Numbered from the stretch's first letter, positions 8,794-18,132 are shown. The stretch is DNA of 64,000 bases from JACKCD01 sp041390905 (GCA_041390905.1 JAWKPA010000015.1:62001-126000); one strand, 5' to 3'. Translations and numbers: made by a program. The notes: a model not told the origin generated them from the letters alone.

Positions 8794-8840
8794 AGGACGC
8801 AGATTGACCTGATTTTCCTGATTAGAAAAATCTGCGTCCT
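8794..8840. repeat. GGACGCAGAT inverted repeat, copy 1
   Basis: The left arm AGGACGCAGATT and the right arm AAATCTGCGTCCT enclose a CCTGATTTTCCTGATT centre. It lies directly after the ATPase gene and could end transcription. Related copies lie at 32208-32260 and 35331-35399, with a half copy at 32761-32791. The rest of the spacer up to 8925 holds only a short ATTTTCGTGG/CACGAAAAT hairpin (about 8879-8900). Confidence 0.75.
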
Positions 8841-8925
8841 GTCTGCAAGGTAAGGTATTATTAACCACCCAGCAACCCATTTTCGTGGCATCACGAAAAT
8901 GGTTACACACAACACCATACCCATG

Positions 8926-8958
8926 AAGTTCAACTTCTTCCGGGAAGTTGAACTTCTT
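8926..8958. repeat. GAAGTTCAACTTC palindrome pair before rhuM
   Basis: GAAGTTCAACTTCTT, then CCGG, then GAAGTTGAACTTCTT, ending 7 bases before the ATG of the next gene. It is the same family as the array at 6042 and lies where a ribosome site would be expected, so its hairpin could affect start access. Confidence 0.85.
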
Positions 8959-8965
8959 AACCCAT

Positions 8966-10000
8966 ATGGATCTAAGTAAAGACAAACAACCCCGCGAAGG
9001 GGAAATCATTTTTTATACAACACCTGATGGCATCACACGAATCGAAGTATTCTTTCAAAACGAAACATTTTGGTTGACACTCAATCGAATTGCTGAATTA
9101 TTTGGCACAAGCAAACAAAATATTAGCTATCATTTGCAACAAATCTTTGAATCCAGTGAATTACAACGAGAAGCAACTGTCAAAGAAATTTTGACAGTTC
9201 AGCAAGAGGGGGCGCGAGAGGTCTCACGAAAATTAGATTATTACGATCTTGATGTAATCATCTCCGTAGGCTACCGCGTCAACAGCCGCCAGGCCACCCA
9301 GTTTCGCATTTGGGCCACGCAAACCTTGCGCGAATTTATCATCAAGGGGTTTGTGCTGGATGATGTGCGGCTGAAACAGGGACAACGGTTTGGCAAGGAT
9401 TATTTTGATGAATTACTGGAGCGCATTCGGGAGATTCGCGCCAGCGAACGCCGCTTTTACCTGAAAATCACCGATATTTATGAACAGTGCAGCATTGACT
9501 ACAATAAAGAGGCAGAGATAACGCGCACTTTTTTCAAGACGGTACAAAACAAGCTGCATTGGGCTGTTACAGGCCACACCGCTGCCGAATTGATTGCCCA
9601 ACGAGCCAACGCCGACAAACCCAATATGGGATTGACGACCTGGAGAAATGCACCGCAGGGTAAAATTCTCAAATCTGATGTGGTTGTGGCTAAAAATTAT
9701 CTGATTGAGAAAGAGATTAAGGAATTGGAGCGTATCGTCTCTATGTATCTGGATTATGCCGAGAACCAGGCAGCGCGGCAGATTGCCATGCGTATGGCCG
9801 ATTGGGTGCAGAAGCTGGATGCGTTTTTGCAGTTCAATGAATACGACGTGCTAACCAACGCCGGGCAGGTCTCCCATGAGGTGGCGAAGCAGTTGGCGCA
9901 TGAGCAATATGACCGCTTCCGTGTGAGCCAGGACCAGGCATTCGAGAGTGATTTTGAGCGAGACGTGAAGCGGCTGACTGACAGAAATACCGGGGATTGA
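8966..10000 (+). CDS. RhuM family protein
   Basis: 344 residues of the RhuM (virulence RhuM, PF13310) family. Supporting blocks are an N-terminal ARAF/KilA-N-like DNA-binding part (WLTLNRIAELFGTSKQNISYHLQ), VSRKLDYYDLDVIISVGYRVNS, FRIWATQTLREFIIKGF and LKITDIYEQCSIDY. RhuM proteins are often found next to R-M genes; their activity is not well defined. The start is ATG at 8966, just after a palindrome hairpin with no clear Shine-Dalgarno sequence. The first about 300 bases are clearly more AT-rich than the rest, suggesting a mosaic gene. The stop lies 5 bases before the mod start, so the two are co-transcribed. Confidence 0.85.
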   Translation: MDLSKDKQPREGEIIFYTTPDGITRIEVFFQNETFWLTLNRIAELFGTSKQNISYHLQQIFESSELQREATVKEILTVQQEGAREVSRKLDYYDLDVIISVGYRVNSRQATQFRIWATQTLREFIIKGFVLDDVRLKQGQRFGKDYFDELLERIREIRASERRFYLKITDIYEQCSIDYNKEAEITRTFFKTVQNKLHWAVTGHTAAELIAQRANADKPNMGLTTWRNAPQGKILKSDVVVAKNYLIEKEIKELERIVSMYLDYAENQAARQIAMRMADWVQKLDAFLQFNEYDVLTNAGQVSHEVAKQLAHEQYDRFRVSQDQAFESDFERDVKRLTDRNTGD

Positions 10001-10005
10001 ATTTT

Positions 10006-11823
10006 ATGGCCAATAGAAAGCAGAAGCTGGAGTTGACGTGGATTGGGAAGGAGGAGCGGCCACGGCTGGAGCCGCGTATTTTGCTGGAGGAGCCGGAGCG
10101 TAGCTACCACGCCGCCCACCGGGTGGGCGAAAACGACCTGTTTGACAACCGCCTGATTTTTGGCGACAACCTGCTGGCGCTGAAAGCCCTGGAGCAAGAG
10201 TTTGCGGGGAAAATCAAGTGCATTTTTATTGACCCGCCCTACAACACGGGCAGTGCCTTTGCCCAGTATGATGATGGCATTGAGCATTCGCTGTGGCTCT
10301 CGCTGATGCGCGATAGACTTGAGTTAATGCGGCGTTTATTAAGTGAAGATGGGTCTTTGTGGATTACGATTGACGATAATGAGGCTCATTACCTGAAAGT
10401 TTTGTGTGACGAGATTTTTGGGCGTTTAAATTTTGTTGCAAATGTTTTGTGGCAAAAAGTTTATAGTGCAAGGATGGATGCTAAATCATTTAGCACAAGT
10501 CATGATCATATTCTTGTATATCAAAAAACGGAAAACTTTTCCGTTAACAAGTTGGCACAGAAACAAAACTTGCGTCAGTTTCAATATGTAGAATCCTCTA
10601 CCGGGCGGTCGTACAGAAGAAGATCATTAAGAAAAGAAGGTTCTAATTCTCTTAGGTCTGACCGCCCAAATCTTTGGTATCCAATAACTGCACCAGATGG
10701 CTCTGAAGTTTATCCAATCAAGCCATCAGGAATTGAGGGTAACTGGAGGTGGTCAAGAGAGACCTATGAACGTAACATAAAGTTGGGTCTTGTCGAGTGG
10801 GTGAAAATTAAAGATAGATGGGAACTTTATGTAAAACAATACAAGGAAGATAATGCCAGCAGACCTCCAACTACTTGGTGGACTTTTGATGAGGTTGGTC
10901 ACAATCACGAAGCAAAACAAGAAGTACAGGTATTTAATAAAAAAGATGTCTTCGCAACTCCAAAGCCAGAGCGTTTGATTTATAGAATTCTTGAAGTAGC
11001 TTCACAGCCTGGTGATTTAGTCCTCGATTCCTTTGCTGGTTCCGGGACAACGGGGGCGGTGGCGCATAAGATGGGGCGGCGCTGGATTATGGTGGAGCTG
11101 GGGGAGCATTGCCACACCCACATCATTCCCCGCCTGCAAAAGGTGATTGACGGGCAGGACCCCGGCGGCATCAGCAAGGGGGTTGGCTGGCAGGGGGGCG
11201 GCGGCTTCCGCTACTTCCGGCTGGCTCCCTCGCTGCTGGCAAAAGACCGCTGGGGCAACTGGGTCATCAACAAGCAGTATAACCCGGCCATGCTGGCCGA
11301 AGCCGTTTGCAAGCTGGAAGGGTTCACCTATGCCCCCAGCGATGCCCACTTTTGGCGCCACGGCCACTCCACGGAGCAGGATTTTATCTACGTCACCACC
11401 CAAACCCTCAGCCATGAGCAGTTGCTGCTGCTCAACGACGAAGTTGGCCCCCAACGCTCCCTGCTGGTCATGTGTGCCGCGTATCGCGGCGCCGCGTATC
11501 GCGGCGCCGCCTATCGCGCCGCCGCCGCCGATTATCCCAACCTGACCATTAAAAAGATTCCCCAGGCGGTGCTGCAGCGGTGTGAATATGGCAAGGATGA
11601 TTACAGTTTGCAGGTGGAGAATTTGCCGCAGGCGGCGTCGTCAATGGGTAGAAGTTCGACTTTTGCCAAAAGTCGAACTTCTGAGGGTGGGGGCGATGGG
11701 GAGGAAAACGTTCAACTTCCGGGAGAGGTTGAAGGTTTGGAGCCGACGGTGAAGCAGATGCGGCTTGATTTTGGGGCGGGGGAAAGTTCAAAAGGGAAAA
11801 GTTCAACTTCTGGGAGAAGTTGA
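10006..11823 (+). CDS. mod: type III R-M DNA methyltransferase (Mod)
   Basis: 605 residues. The catalytic motif DPPYNTG (from Asp76) comes before the AdoMet motif FAGSGTTG (from Phe343), the beta-class order typical of type III Mod adenine methyltransferases; both flank the target-recognition domain. That middle domain (about 10310-11030) is AT-rich while both conserved ends are GC-rich, a sign of domain exchange. A short in-frame tandem repeat gives AYRG-type units near residues 491-506. The C-terminus is extended by translated copies of the AGAAGTTCAACTTCT palindrome family (GRSSTFAKSRTS near 11645, and GKSSTSGRS at the end). Res follows 19 bases later. Target sequence unknown. Confidence 0.9.
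   Translation: MANRKQKLELTWIGKEERPRLEPRILLEEPERSYHAAHRVGENDLFDNRLIFGDNLLALKALEQEFAGKIKCIFIDPPYNTGSAFAQYDDGIEHSLWLSLMRDRLELMRRLLSEDGSLWITIDDNEAHYLKVLCDEIFGRLNFVANVLWQKVYSARMDAKSFSTSHDHILVYQKTENFSVNKLAQKQNLRQFQYVESSTGRSYRRRSLRKEGSNSLRSDRPNLWYPITAPDGSEVYPIKPSGIEGNWRWSRETYERNIKLGLVEWVKIKDRWELYVKQYKEDNASRPPTTWWTFDEVGHNHEAKQEVQVFNKKDVFATPKPERLIYRILEVASQPGDLVLDSFAGSGTTGAVAHKMGRRWIMVELGEHCHTHIIPRLQKVIDGQDPGGISKGVGWQGGGGFRYFRLAPSLLAKDRWGNWVINKQYNPAMLAEAVCKLEGFTYAPSDAHFWRHGHSTEQDFIYVTTQTLSHEQLLLLNDEVGPQRSLLVMCAAYRGAAYRGAAYRAAAADYPNLTIKKIPQAVLQRCEYGKDDYSLQVENLPQAASSMGRSSTFAKSRTSEGGGDGEENVQLPGEVEGLEPTVKQMRLDFGAGESSKGKSSTSGRS
11645..11683. repeat. palindrome-family hairpin translated inside mod
   Basis: AGAAGTTCGACTTTT and AAAAGTCGAACTTCT face each other across GCC. 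A weaker relative (GTTCAACTTCC/GGGAGAGGTTGAA) follows at about 11709-11733. Both are read in frame within the tail of Mod. Confidence 0.8.
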
Positions 11824-11830
11824 ACTTTTG
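11787..11830. repeat. palindrome-family hairpin at the mod/res junction
   Basis: AAAAGTTCAACTTCT, GGG, AGAAGTTGAACTTTT. The mod stop codon TGA falls at the end of the right arm and the res ribosome site GAGGA begins right after it, so the repeat forms both the end of Mod and the intercistronic region. Confidence 0.85.
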
Positions 11831-11842
11831 AGGACGGCAATC

Positions 11843-14521
11843 ATGAATCATCACGTTCACGCCATTAGCGGGCGGCTGAGTTTGCGCCCACCGCAGCGGC
11901 ACTCACTGGAAATTCTGGATAGGGTCATGGAGATGGCCCAGCCGCACAAAAACGGCGATGCTGGCGACGCGCTGGCAATCATCCGGCAGCATTACCCCAC
12001 CGTCACCGACTTTGAACGGGAGTTCCCGTCGCTCTGTTTTGCCCTGGCAACGGGGGTGGGCAAAACCCGGCTCATGGGGGCATTTATTGCCTATTTGCGG
12101 CTGGCGCACGGGTTGCGAAACTTCTTTGTCCTGGCGCCCAATCTCACCATCTACAACAAGCTCATTACCGACTTCACCCCCAACACCCCCAAGTATGTGT
12201 TTCGCGGCATCGCCGAATTTGCCACCACGCCCCCCATCATTGTCACAGGCGACAATTATGAAAGCGGAATTGGGGCCAAAACGTCGCTGTTTGCCGGGTA
12301 TGGGCATGAGATTACGGTCAACATTTTTAACATTTCCAAAATCAATAGCGAGGTACGGGGGGGCAAATCGCCGCGCATCAAGCGGCTTTCGGAATATATT
12401 GGCGACAGCTATTTTAACTATCTGGCGGAACTGCCCGATTTGGTGCTGCTGATGGACGAATCGCACCGCTACCGCGCCAGCGCTGGGGCGCGTGCCATCA
12501 ACGAACTCAAGCCGGTGCTGGGGCTGGAGCTAACGGCCACGCCGTTTGTGGAGACAAACCGGGGAGCTACCCCCTTCAAAAACGTCATTTATGATTATCC
12601 GCTGGCAAGGGCGCTGCACGATGGCTTTGTGAAGGAGCCGGCGGTGGTGACGCAAAAAAATTTCCGGCCGCAAGACCATACGCTGGCCGAACTGGAGCAG
12701 ATCAAGCTGGAAGACGGCATTCGGCTGCATGAAAACACAAAGGTGGAGCTGGAAACGTATGCGCGGCAGACGGGGCAGCCGATTGTGAAGCCGTTTATGC
12801 TGGTGATTGCCCGCGACACGACCCACGCGGCGCAGCTGCTGGGGCTGATGACGTCTGAGGCGTTTTTTGGTGGTCGCTATGGGGGCAAGGTGATTCAGGT
12901 GGATTCCACCACCAAAGAGGATGAGGTGGTGGCGCGGCTGCTGGCGGTGGAGCGGGCTGATGAGCCAACGGAGATTGTGATTCATGTCAACATGCTGAAG
13001 GAGGGGTGGGATGTGACAAATCTGTATACGATTGTTCCCCTTCGGGCGGCGAATGCGCGGATTTTGATTGAGCAATCTATTGGGCGGGGGCTGCGTTTGC
13101 CGTATGGGAAGCGAACGGCCGTTAAACCCGTAGACCGCCTGAGCATTGTGGCACACGACAAATTCCAGGAAATTGTGGACGAAGCCAACCGCCCCGATTC
13201 GGCCATTCGGCTGGAGCAGATCATTCTTGAGCCGGAAGGTCGGCAGCAGCAGACGCAAACGGTGGTGGCCGTGCCAAATGTGCTGCGCCAGTTGGGGAGC
13301 GTGCCGCCGGGTGCTGCGGTGGCAGGAGAAGCCCCCCCATCGCCCTCCCCTTTCCAGACGGCCGAGGCGCGGCAAATCGCGCAGTTGACGTATGCGGCAA
13401 TGCAAAACCGGGTGGGGTTGCCTTCTGCGGCGGCGTTGGGAGAAACGGCCGTTCAGTCCCAAATCATCGCCGAAGTCAAAGCCGCCTACATTCCCCAACC
13501 ACAGCCCACCCTGCCCGGCATCGAAGCCGCGCCCAACATTGAGCAAATTGTGCAGCAAGTGACCCGGATTGTGGTGCAAGGCACCATTGATATTCCGCGC
13601 ATTGTCGTTGTGCCAACGGGCGAAGTTAGCAGCGGCTTCCACCCCTTTCATCTCGACACCAGCAACGTCCATTACCAGCCCGTTGACCGGGATTTGCTTA
13701 TCCAAAGCCTGCACACCAACGCGCAGGAATCGCTCAACACCGGCGGGCGCATCGCCTCCGAAGCCCGTCTGGAAGATTATTTGGTGCGGCAGTTGATTGA
13801 TTTTCCCGACATTTCCTATGACGATCAGGCAGATTTGCTGTATGAGCTGGCGGGCGAGATGGTGAGCCACCTGCAAAGCTACCTCGACAACGAGCAGGAT
13901 GTGGTCAATGTGGTGCTGTATTACCAGCAGCCCCTGGCGCGGCTGATTCATGCCCAAATGCAGGCGCACCGCTGGGAAAAGGCGGGGGGGTATGAGGCGC
14001 GGGTGACGCAAGGGTTTACCATGCTGCAACAAAGCGCGTTTACGGCCGATGCCAGCCGGCCGGTGCAGGATGTGCATGTGCCGCCGGCCGACAAGAGCAA
14101 AATCAGGCGGCTTGTCTTTGGCAATTTCTCGCGCTGCCTCTACCCGTACCAGAAGTTTGATTCCGACGCCGAGCGCAAGCTGGCTGTGATTCTGGAGCGG
14201 GAGGCTGATAAATGGTTTAAGCCTGCGCCGGGGCAATTTCAAATTTATTATCAGGCGGGTGTGGAGCAGAGAGGGTATCAACCGGATTTTGTGGCGGAAA
14301 CGGCCGTTTGTCTCTACCTGCTGGAGCCAAAGGCAGCCAACGAGCTAAACAGCGACGAAGTTCTCGCCAAGCGGGATGCGGCCGTAACCTGGTGTCAACA
14401 TGCCAGCCAGCACGCCAGGGAAAACGGGCGCAAGCCGTGGCACTATGCGCTGATTCCCCACGACGCGATTGCCGAAAATATGACGTTGGCGGGGTTGGTG
14501 GGGCAGTATGGCAATGGTTAG
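11843..14521 (+). CDS. res: type III R-M restriction helicase-nuclease (Res)
   Basis: 892 residues. The superfamily 2 motor has Walker A LATGVGKT (residues 68-75), MDESH (Asp205), ELTATPF, HVNMLKEGWDVTNL and QSIGRGLRLP. The C-terminal PD-(D/E)xK nuclease is seen as YQPDFV (Asp815), then LLEPK (Glu828, Lys830). Type III Res forms a complex with Mod, hydrolyses ATP and cuts DNA away from two opposed recognition sites. ATG at 11843 follows GAGGACGGCAATC. All motor and nuclease motifs are intact, so the enzyme is probably active. One ACGGCCGT site (near 14300) is read as TAV between the catalytic Asp and Glu. The stop overlaps the next gene's start. Confidence 0.92.
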   Translation: MNHHVHAISGRLSLRPPQRHSLEILDRVMEMAQPHKNGDAGDALAIIRQHYPTVTDFEREFPSLCFALATGVGKTRLMGAFIAYLRLAHGLRNFFVLAPNLTIYNKLITDFTPNTPKYVFRGIAEFATTPPIIVTGDNYESGIGAKTSLFAGYGHEITVNIFNISKINSEVRGGKSPRIKRLSEYIGDSYFNYLAELPDLVLLMDESHRYRASAGARAINELKPVLGLELTATPFVETNRGATPFKNVIYDYPLARALHDGFVKEPAVVTQKNFRPQDHTLAELEQIKLEDGIRLHENTKVELETYARQTGQPIVKPFMLVIARDTTHAAQLLGLMTSEAFFGGRYGGKVIQVDSTTKEDEVVARLLAVERADEPTEIVIHVNMLKEGWDVTNLYTIVPLRAANARILIEQSIGRGLRLPYGKRTAVKPVDRLSIVAHDKFQEIVDEANRPDSAIRLEQIILEPEGRQQQTQTVVAVPNVLRQLGSVPPGAAVAGEAPPSPSPFQTAEARQIAQLTYAAMQNRVGLPSAAALGETAVQSQIIAEVKAAYIPQPQPTLPGIEAAPNIEQIVQQVTRIVVQGTIDIPRIVVVPTGEVSSGFHPFHLDTSNVHYQPVDRDLLIQSLHTNAQESLNTGGRIASEARLEDYLVRQLIDFPDISYDDQADLLYELAGEMVSHLQSYLDNEQDVVNVVLYYQQPLARLIHAQMQAHRWEKAGGYEARVTQGFTMLQQSAFTADASRPVQDVHVPPADKSKIRRLVFGNFSRCLYPYQKFDSDAERKLAVILEREADKWFKPAPGQFQIYYQAGVEQRGYQPDFVAETAVCLYLLEPKAANELNSDEVLAKRDAAVTWCQHASQHARENGRKPWHYALIPHDAIAENMTLAGLVGQYGNG

Positions 14522-17024
14522 CTGGCAAAGAAGTTCAACTTCTGGGAAGAAGTTGAACTTCTCGGAGCGATTTGGCTGGTGGCTGGCGGCGGTGGTGGGG
14601 CTGCTGGCGGTGGTGGGGCTGGTGTGGGGCAAAACGGCCGTTTTTTCCCCTATTCTCGCCACCGACATCAACCAGCACCGGCTCAACATCGCTCTGCCCA
14701 CGCCGCGCAACGATATAGCCGTTAGCCAAAGCTTTGTGCCGCGCTGGAACGGGCTGCGCGAAGTGGAGGTGACGCTGGTGCGGTATGGGGAGAAGGTGGC
14801 GGGGGAAAACGGCCGTTTTTCCCTGCAACTGCGCGACGACAACAACGAAACCATCGCCGAACAAACCTTCCCCACCAGCCAGCTTGACCACAATCAGACC
14901 CTGACTCTGCCCGTGCCATTGCAGCCACAGTCGGCCGGCCGCCGCTACACCCTGCGGCTGCTGGGCAACGACAGCAACACCCTCTCGGCCTGGGGCTACA
15001 CGCTCGACGTATATAACGAGGGGGAATTGAAGATGGAGGGTGGGGTGCTGCAAACGGCCGTTCCCACCACCAACGCCCGCGAACTCCGCTTCACCACCCG
15101 CTACCAGCTTACCCTGCCCGATGCCCTGCGCTATCTTGCCACCACCATTTTTTATGAGGGCGCACTGTTCCTGCTCGCCCTGCTCTTCATCCCCCTGCCG
15201 GGGCTACTGCTGCTGCAACTGGTTCCCCGCTGGCGCAACATGGACGCGGGGGCAATGTGGGGAACGGCCGTTGCCCTCGGTCTTTCCGTCTGGCCCCTGC
15301 TCTGGTACTGGCTCACGCTGACGGGTGGACGCTGGGCGGGGTGGTCGCTATGGCTGGTTTTTGTGGTCGGGTGGGGCGTGGTTGTGTGGAATGGGTGGCG
15401 CAGGCGGGAGGCGGGGGAGCAGGGGAGCAGGGGAGCAGGGGTGTTGCTATTGCTGGTGATTTTGGCGGTGGCGGTGCGGCTGCTGGCGGTGCGGGATGTA
15501 ACTTTTGCACCGTGGGTGGATGCCAGTCGGCATGGGTTAATAACGGCCGTTATGACCGCCAACGGCCAAACCCCCACTACCTACGCCCCCTACCTGCCCG
15601 TAGAGCAATTCCCCTACCACTTCGGCTTCCACACCATCGCCAGCAGCCTCCAGCTCATGACCCACTGGCCGCTGGCGCGATTGCTGCTCTATTTAGGGCA
15701 GTTGCTCAATGGCCTCATGCCGTTGATGCTCTATACGGCCGTTTGGCTGCTAACCCGCCAGCGCGGCGCAGGGCTATTTGCCGCCTTTTTGGTCGCCTTC
15801 CCATTCTTTTTCCCGGCCTATTACGCCACCTGGGGGCGCTTTACCCAGCTTACGGCCATGCTCATCATGCCCGTGCTGCTGGCAACCACCTGGCTACTGC
15901 TGCACCGACGGCAGTGGGCATGGCGGCATCATGCCTGGTGGCTGGTGGGGCTGCTGGCAGCAGGGTTGTTCCTCATGCACTTCCGCGTCTTTATTTTCTA
16001 TCTGCCCTTTGTGCTGGTGGCTGTTTTTGCCAATCTGGGACGGCAACACTGGTGGCGTGGGGTGGCAGCACTGGCGGCGGCAGGTGGCCTGGCGCTGCTG
16101 CTGGTGGGGGTGCGGCTGTGGCAGCTATGGCGCATGGCAAACCCGGCCAGCCAGTTCGACATCCAGATTCCAGGCTATAACAGCTTTCCCACCAGCTACA
16201 TCACCGTCGGCTGGGAGCAATATTATTTGTGGGCAACGGCCGTTTTGCTCCTGCTCATCATTATCACCGCCCTCCTTTCCCGGCGGCAGCGAACATGGGC
16301 GTTGCTGCCACTGACGCTGGCGGCGTGGGTGGCGTTGCTGTTTGTGTTGCTTAGTGGGGAAAAGCTGGGGTTGCCGGAAACGGCCGTTGTCAATACCAAC
16401 AGCATGTATATCACCCTCTTTGTCCCCCTCGCCCTCTTTCTCACCCTTCCCCTGGCGCGATTTTGGCGCTGGTGGCGGCGGCATCACTGGGGGTTGCAAC
16501 TAGCCGGGCAGCTTTGGCTGGCGTTGCTCATCGCCCCACTACTACTTTTTGGCGTGCGCCAGCAAATCACCATTTTGAACCCCCAAACCATTTTGGGGCA
16601 GCCTGATGACCTGGCCGCTATCGCCTGGGTCAACGACAACCTGCCGCCCGATGCGCGGTTGGCGGTCAGCAGTTGGCGCTGGCTGGGCAGCACCTGGGCG
16701 GCCAGCGATGGCGGGGCATGGCTGCTGCCCATCACCGGGCGGCTTACCAGCACGCCACCGATTGACTACATCTACAATGTGTCGCTGTTTGAATCCATTA
16801 TTGCATTTAATGAAACGGCCGTTTCCATCACCGACTGGCACAACCCCGAACGCGCCGACTGGCTTGCCCAACAAGGTTACACCCACATCTTCGTTGGCGC
16901 ACGCGGCGGCTTTTTCGACCCCGCCACCCTCGTCCAAAACCCCCGCCTCACCCTCGTCTATCACCACAACGGCGTTTTTATCTTTGCCCTATCCCCCAGT
17001 AGCTTGTCGGAGAAGTCTGAATAG
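14508..17024 (+). CDS. large GT-C-like integral membrane protein
   Basis: 838 residues. After an N-terminal segment partly encoded by a palindrome repeat (QRSSTSGKKLNFS), there is a membrane helix (about 24-45). A beta-rich extracytoplasmic domain follows (about 55-200), then about 10-11 further hydrophobic segments, and a C-terminal soluble domain with AWVNDNLPPDARLAVSS and ADWLAQQGYTHIFVG. This layout, with the tail reading LTLVYHHNGVFIFAL, resembles GT-C polyprenyl-sugar-dependent glycosyltransferases of the PMT/ArnT type, but I cannot name a family. ATG 14508 or 14514 are both possible; both overlap the end of res. It has many ACGGCCGT sites. It may not belong functionally to the R-M island. 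Confidence 0.7.
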   Translation: MAMVSWQRSSTSGKKLNFSERFGWWLAAVVGLLAVVGLVWGKTAVFSPILATDINQHRLNIALPTPRNDIAVSQSFVPRWNGLREVEVTLVRYGEKVAGENGRFSLQLRDDNNETIAEQTFPTSQLDHNQTLTLPVPLQPQSAGRRYTLRLLGNDSNTLSAWGYTLDVYNEGELKMEGGVLQTAVPTTNARELRFTTRYQLTLPDALRYLATTIFYEGALFLLALLFIPLPGLLLLQLVPRWRNMDAGAMWGTAVALGLSVWPLLWYWLTLTGGRWAGWSLWLVFVVGWGVVVWNGWRRREAGEQGSRGAGVLLLLVILAVAVRLLAVRDVTFAPWVDASRHGLITAVMTANGQTPTTYAPYLPVEQFPYHFGFHTIASSLQLMTHWPLARLLLYLGQLLNGLMPLMLYTAVWLLTRQRGAGLFAAFLVAFPFFFPAYYATWGRFTQLTAMLIMPVLLATTWLLLHRRQWAWRHHAWWLVGLLAAGLFLMHFRVFIFYLPFVLVAVFANLGRQHWWRGVAALAAAGGLALLLVGVRLWQLWRMANPASQFDIQIPGYNSFPTSYITVGWEQYYLWATAVLLLLIIITALLSRRQRTWALLPLTLAAWVALLFVLLSGEKLGLPETAVVNTNSMYITLFVPLALFLTLPLARFWRWWRRHHWGLQLAGQLWLALLIAPLLLFGVRQQITILNPQTILGQPDDLAAIAWVNDNLPPDARLAVSSWRWLGSTWAASDGGAWLLPITGRLTSTPPIDYIYNVSLFESIIAFNETAVSITDWHNPERADWLAQQGYTHIFVGARGGFFDPATLVQNPRLTLVYHHNGVFIFALSPSSLSEKSE
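14529..14564. repeat. palindrome-family hairpin at the start of the GT-C-like gene
   Basis: AGAAGTTCAACTTCT, GGGA, AGAAGTTGAACTTCT, lying just after the res stop and translated as part of the next protein's N-terminus. The true start of that protein could therefore lie further downstream than annotated. Confidence 0.85.
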
Positions 17025-17079
17025 ATGCGCCAATGACGCGGATCTACAGGGATTACCCAACTTTAGGCGATGGAACAGC

Positions 17080-18132
17080 CTACCACCGATGCAAGGCCGG
17101 CCGCCACCCCTCCCACACCTCCTCGCCATCCTCACCATAATAGCTCACAATCGCCCGCCCCGGCGGCGCAACGGCATCCAGCCGTGCCAAATCCTCGGCT
17201 GACAGCGATATATCAACAGCCGCTAACGCATCTTCCAACTGCGCCAGCGTGCGCGGTCCCATAATTGGGCTGGTGATGCCGGGCTGGTAAAGTTGCCACG
17301 CCAGTGCAACCTGGGCTGTGGTGGCTTCTTTTTCAGCGGCAATGGCTTGTACGACTTCAATGACGGCAAAAACGGCCGTTTTGTAATGTTTGCTCCCCCA
17401 AGCCTGCCAAAATTAGGCGTAGCGTGAGTTGTCAGGAACGGCCGTTTCCGGTAAATATTTTCCGCTTAAAAAGCCACCCGCCAGCGGCGCCCACGTGATA
17501 ATCCCCAGCCCATAGCTTTGCGCCATTGGCACCAGCTCCCGCTCAATGCGCCGATCCAGTAGATGGTATGGCGGCTGCTCGCACACAAACCGGTTTAGCC
17601 CTAGCTCCTTTGCCACCCACAGCGCCTCCATGTGCTTCCAGGCTGGAAAGCCGCTGGCACCGATATAGCGCACCTTGCCCGCCCGAATCAGATCCTCAAG
17701 CGCACGCAGCGTTTCATCAATCGGCACCGTCGGGTCGGCCGCGTGAAGCTGATACAGGTCAATATAATCGGTGTTCAGCCGCTGCAAAGAGGCATGGCAC
17801 TGCTCAATAATATGGCGGCGGCTGTTGCCGCCCCCGTTGGGCAAGCTCGTCATCGGATAGTGGGCTTTGGTTGCCAGCACCACCTGCGCCCGCTTGCTGC
17901 TGGGCTGTAGTGCCTGCCCCACAATTTGCTCACTGCGCCCACGCCCCTCATGGTAATTGCCGGGTTCATGCCCATACACATTGGCCGTGTCCACAAAGTT
18001 GATCCCCGCATCCAGCGCCCGGTCAATGATTTGCGTGGCGTTGGCAGCATTGGTGCGGCCACCAAAATTCATACAGCCCAAACAGAGGCGGCTAACCGTC
18101 ACGCCGGTGCGCCCTAAAGTTGTATATTTCAT
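17080..18132 (-). pseudogene. aldo/keto reductase interrupted by an in-frame stop
   Basis: The full frame spans about 350 codons of an aldo/keto reductase: MKYTTLGRTGVTVSRLCLGCMNFGG, active-site DTANVY (Asp, Tyr), LATKAH (Lys) and LYQLHAAD (His). A TAA at 17415-17413 stops it after SRYA, about 239 residues in. The reading continues in the same frame, with no indel, through TTAQVALAWQLYQPGITSPI to the C-terminal TAG at 17080. The lost part completes the (beta/alpha)8 barrel and the cofactor site, so the short product would be inactive. It lies 95 bases downstream of a merR gene in the same direction. One base change explains the defect; sequencing error is the alternative. Confidence 0.8.

Noticed and set aside
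12530..14281. Long open frame on the minus strand (about 580 codons) opposite res
   Set aside because: It lies wholly antisense to a well-supported gene, has no family features and reflects high GC codon bias.
3186..14521. Assignment of the island to DISARM or BREX
   Set aside because: No DrmA/B/C, PglX, PglZ or BrxC-like gene is present; only a SNF2 helicase and a methyltransferase are shared in general type.
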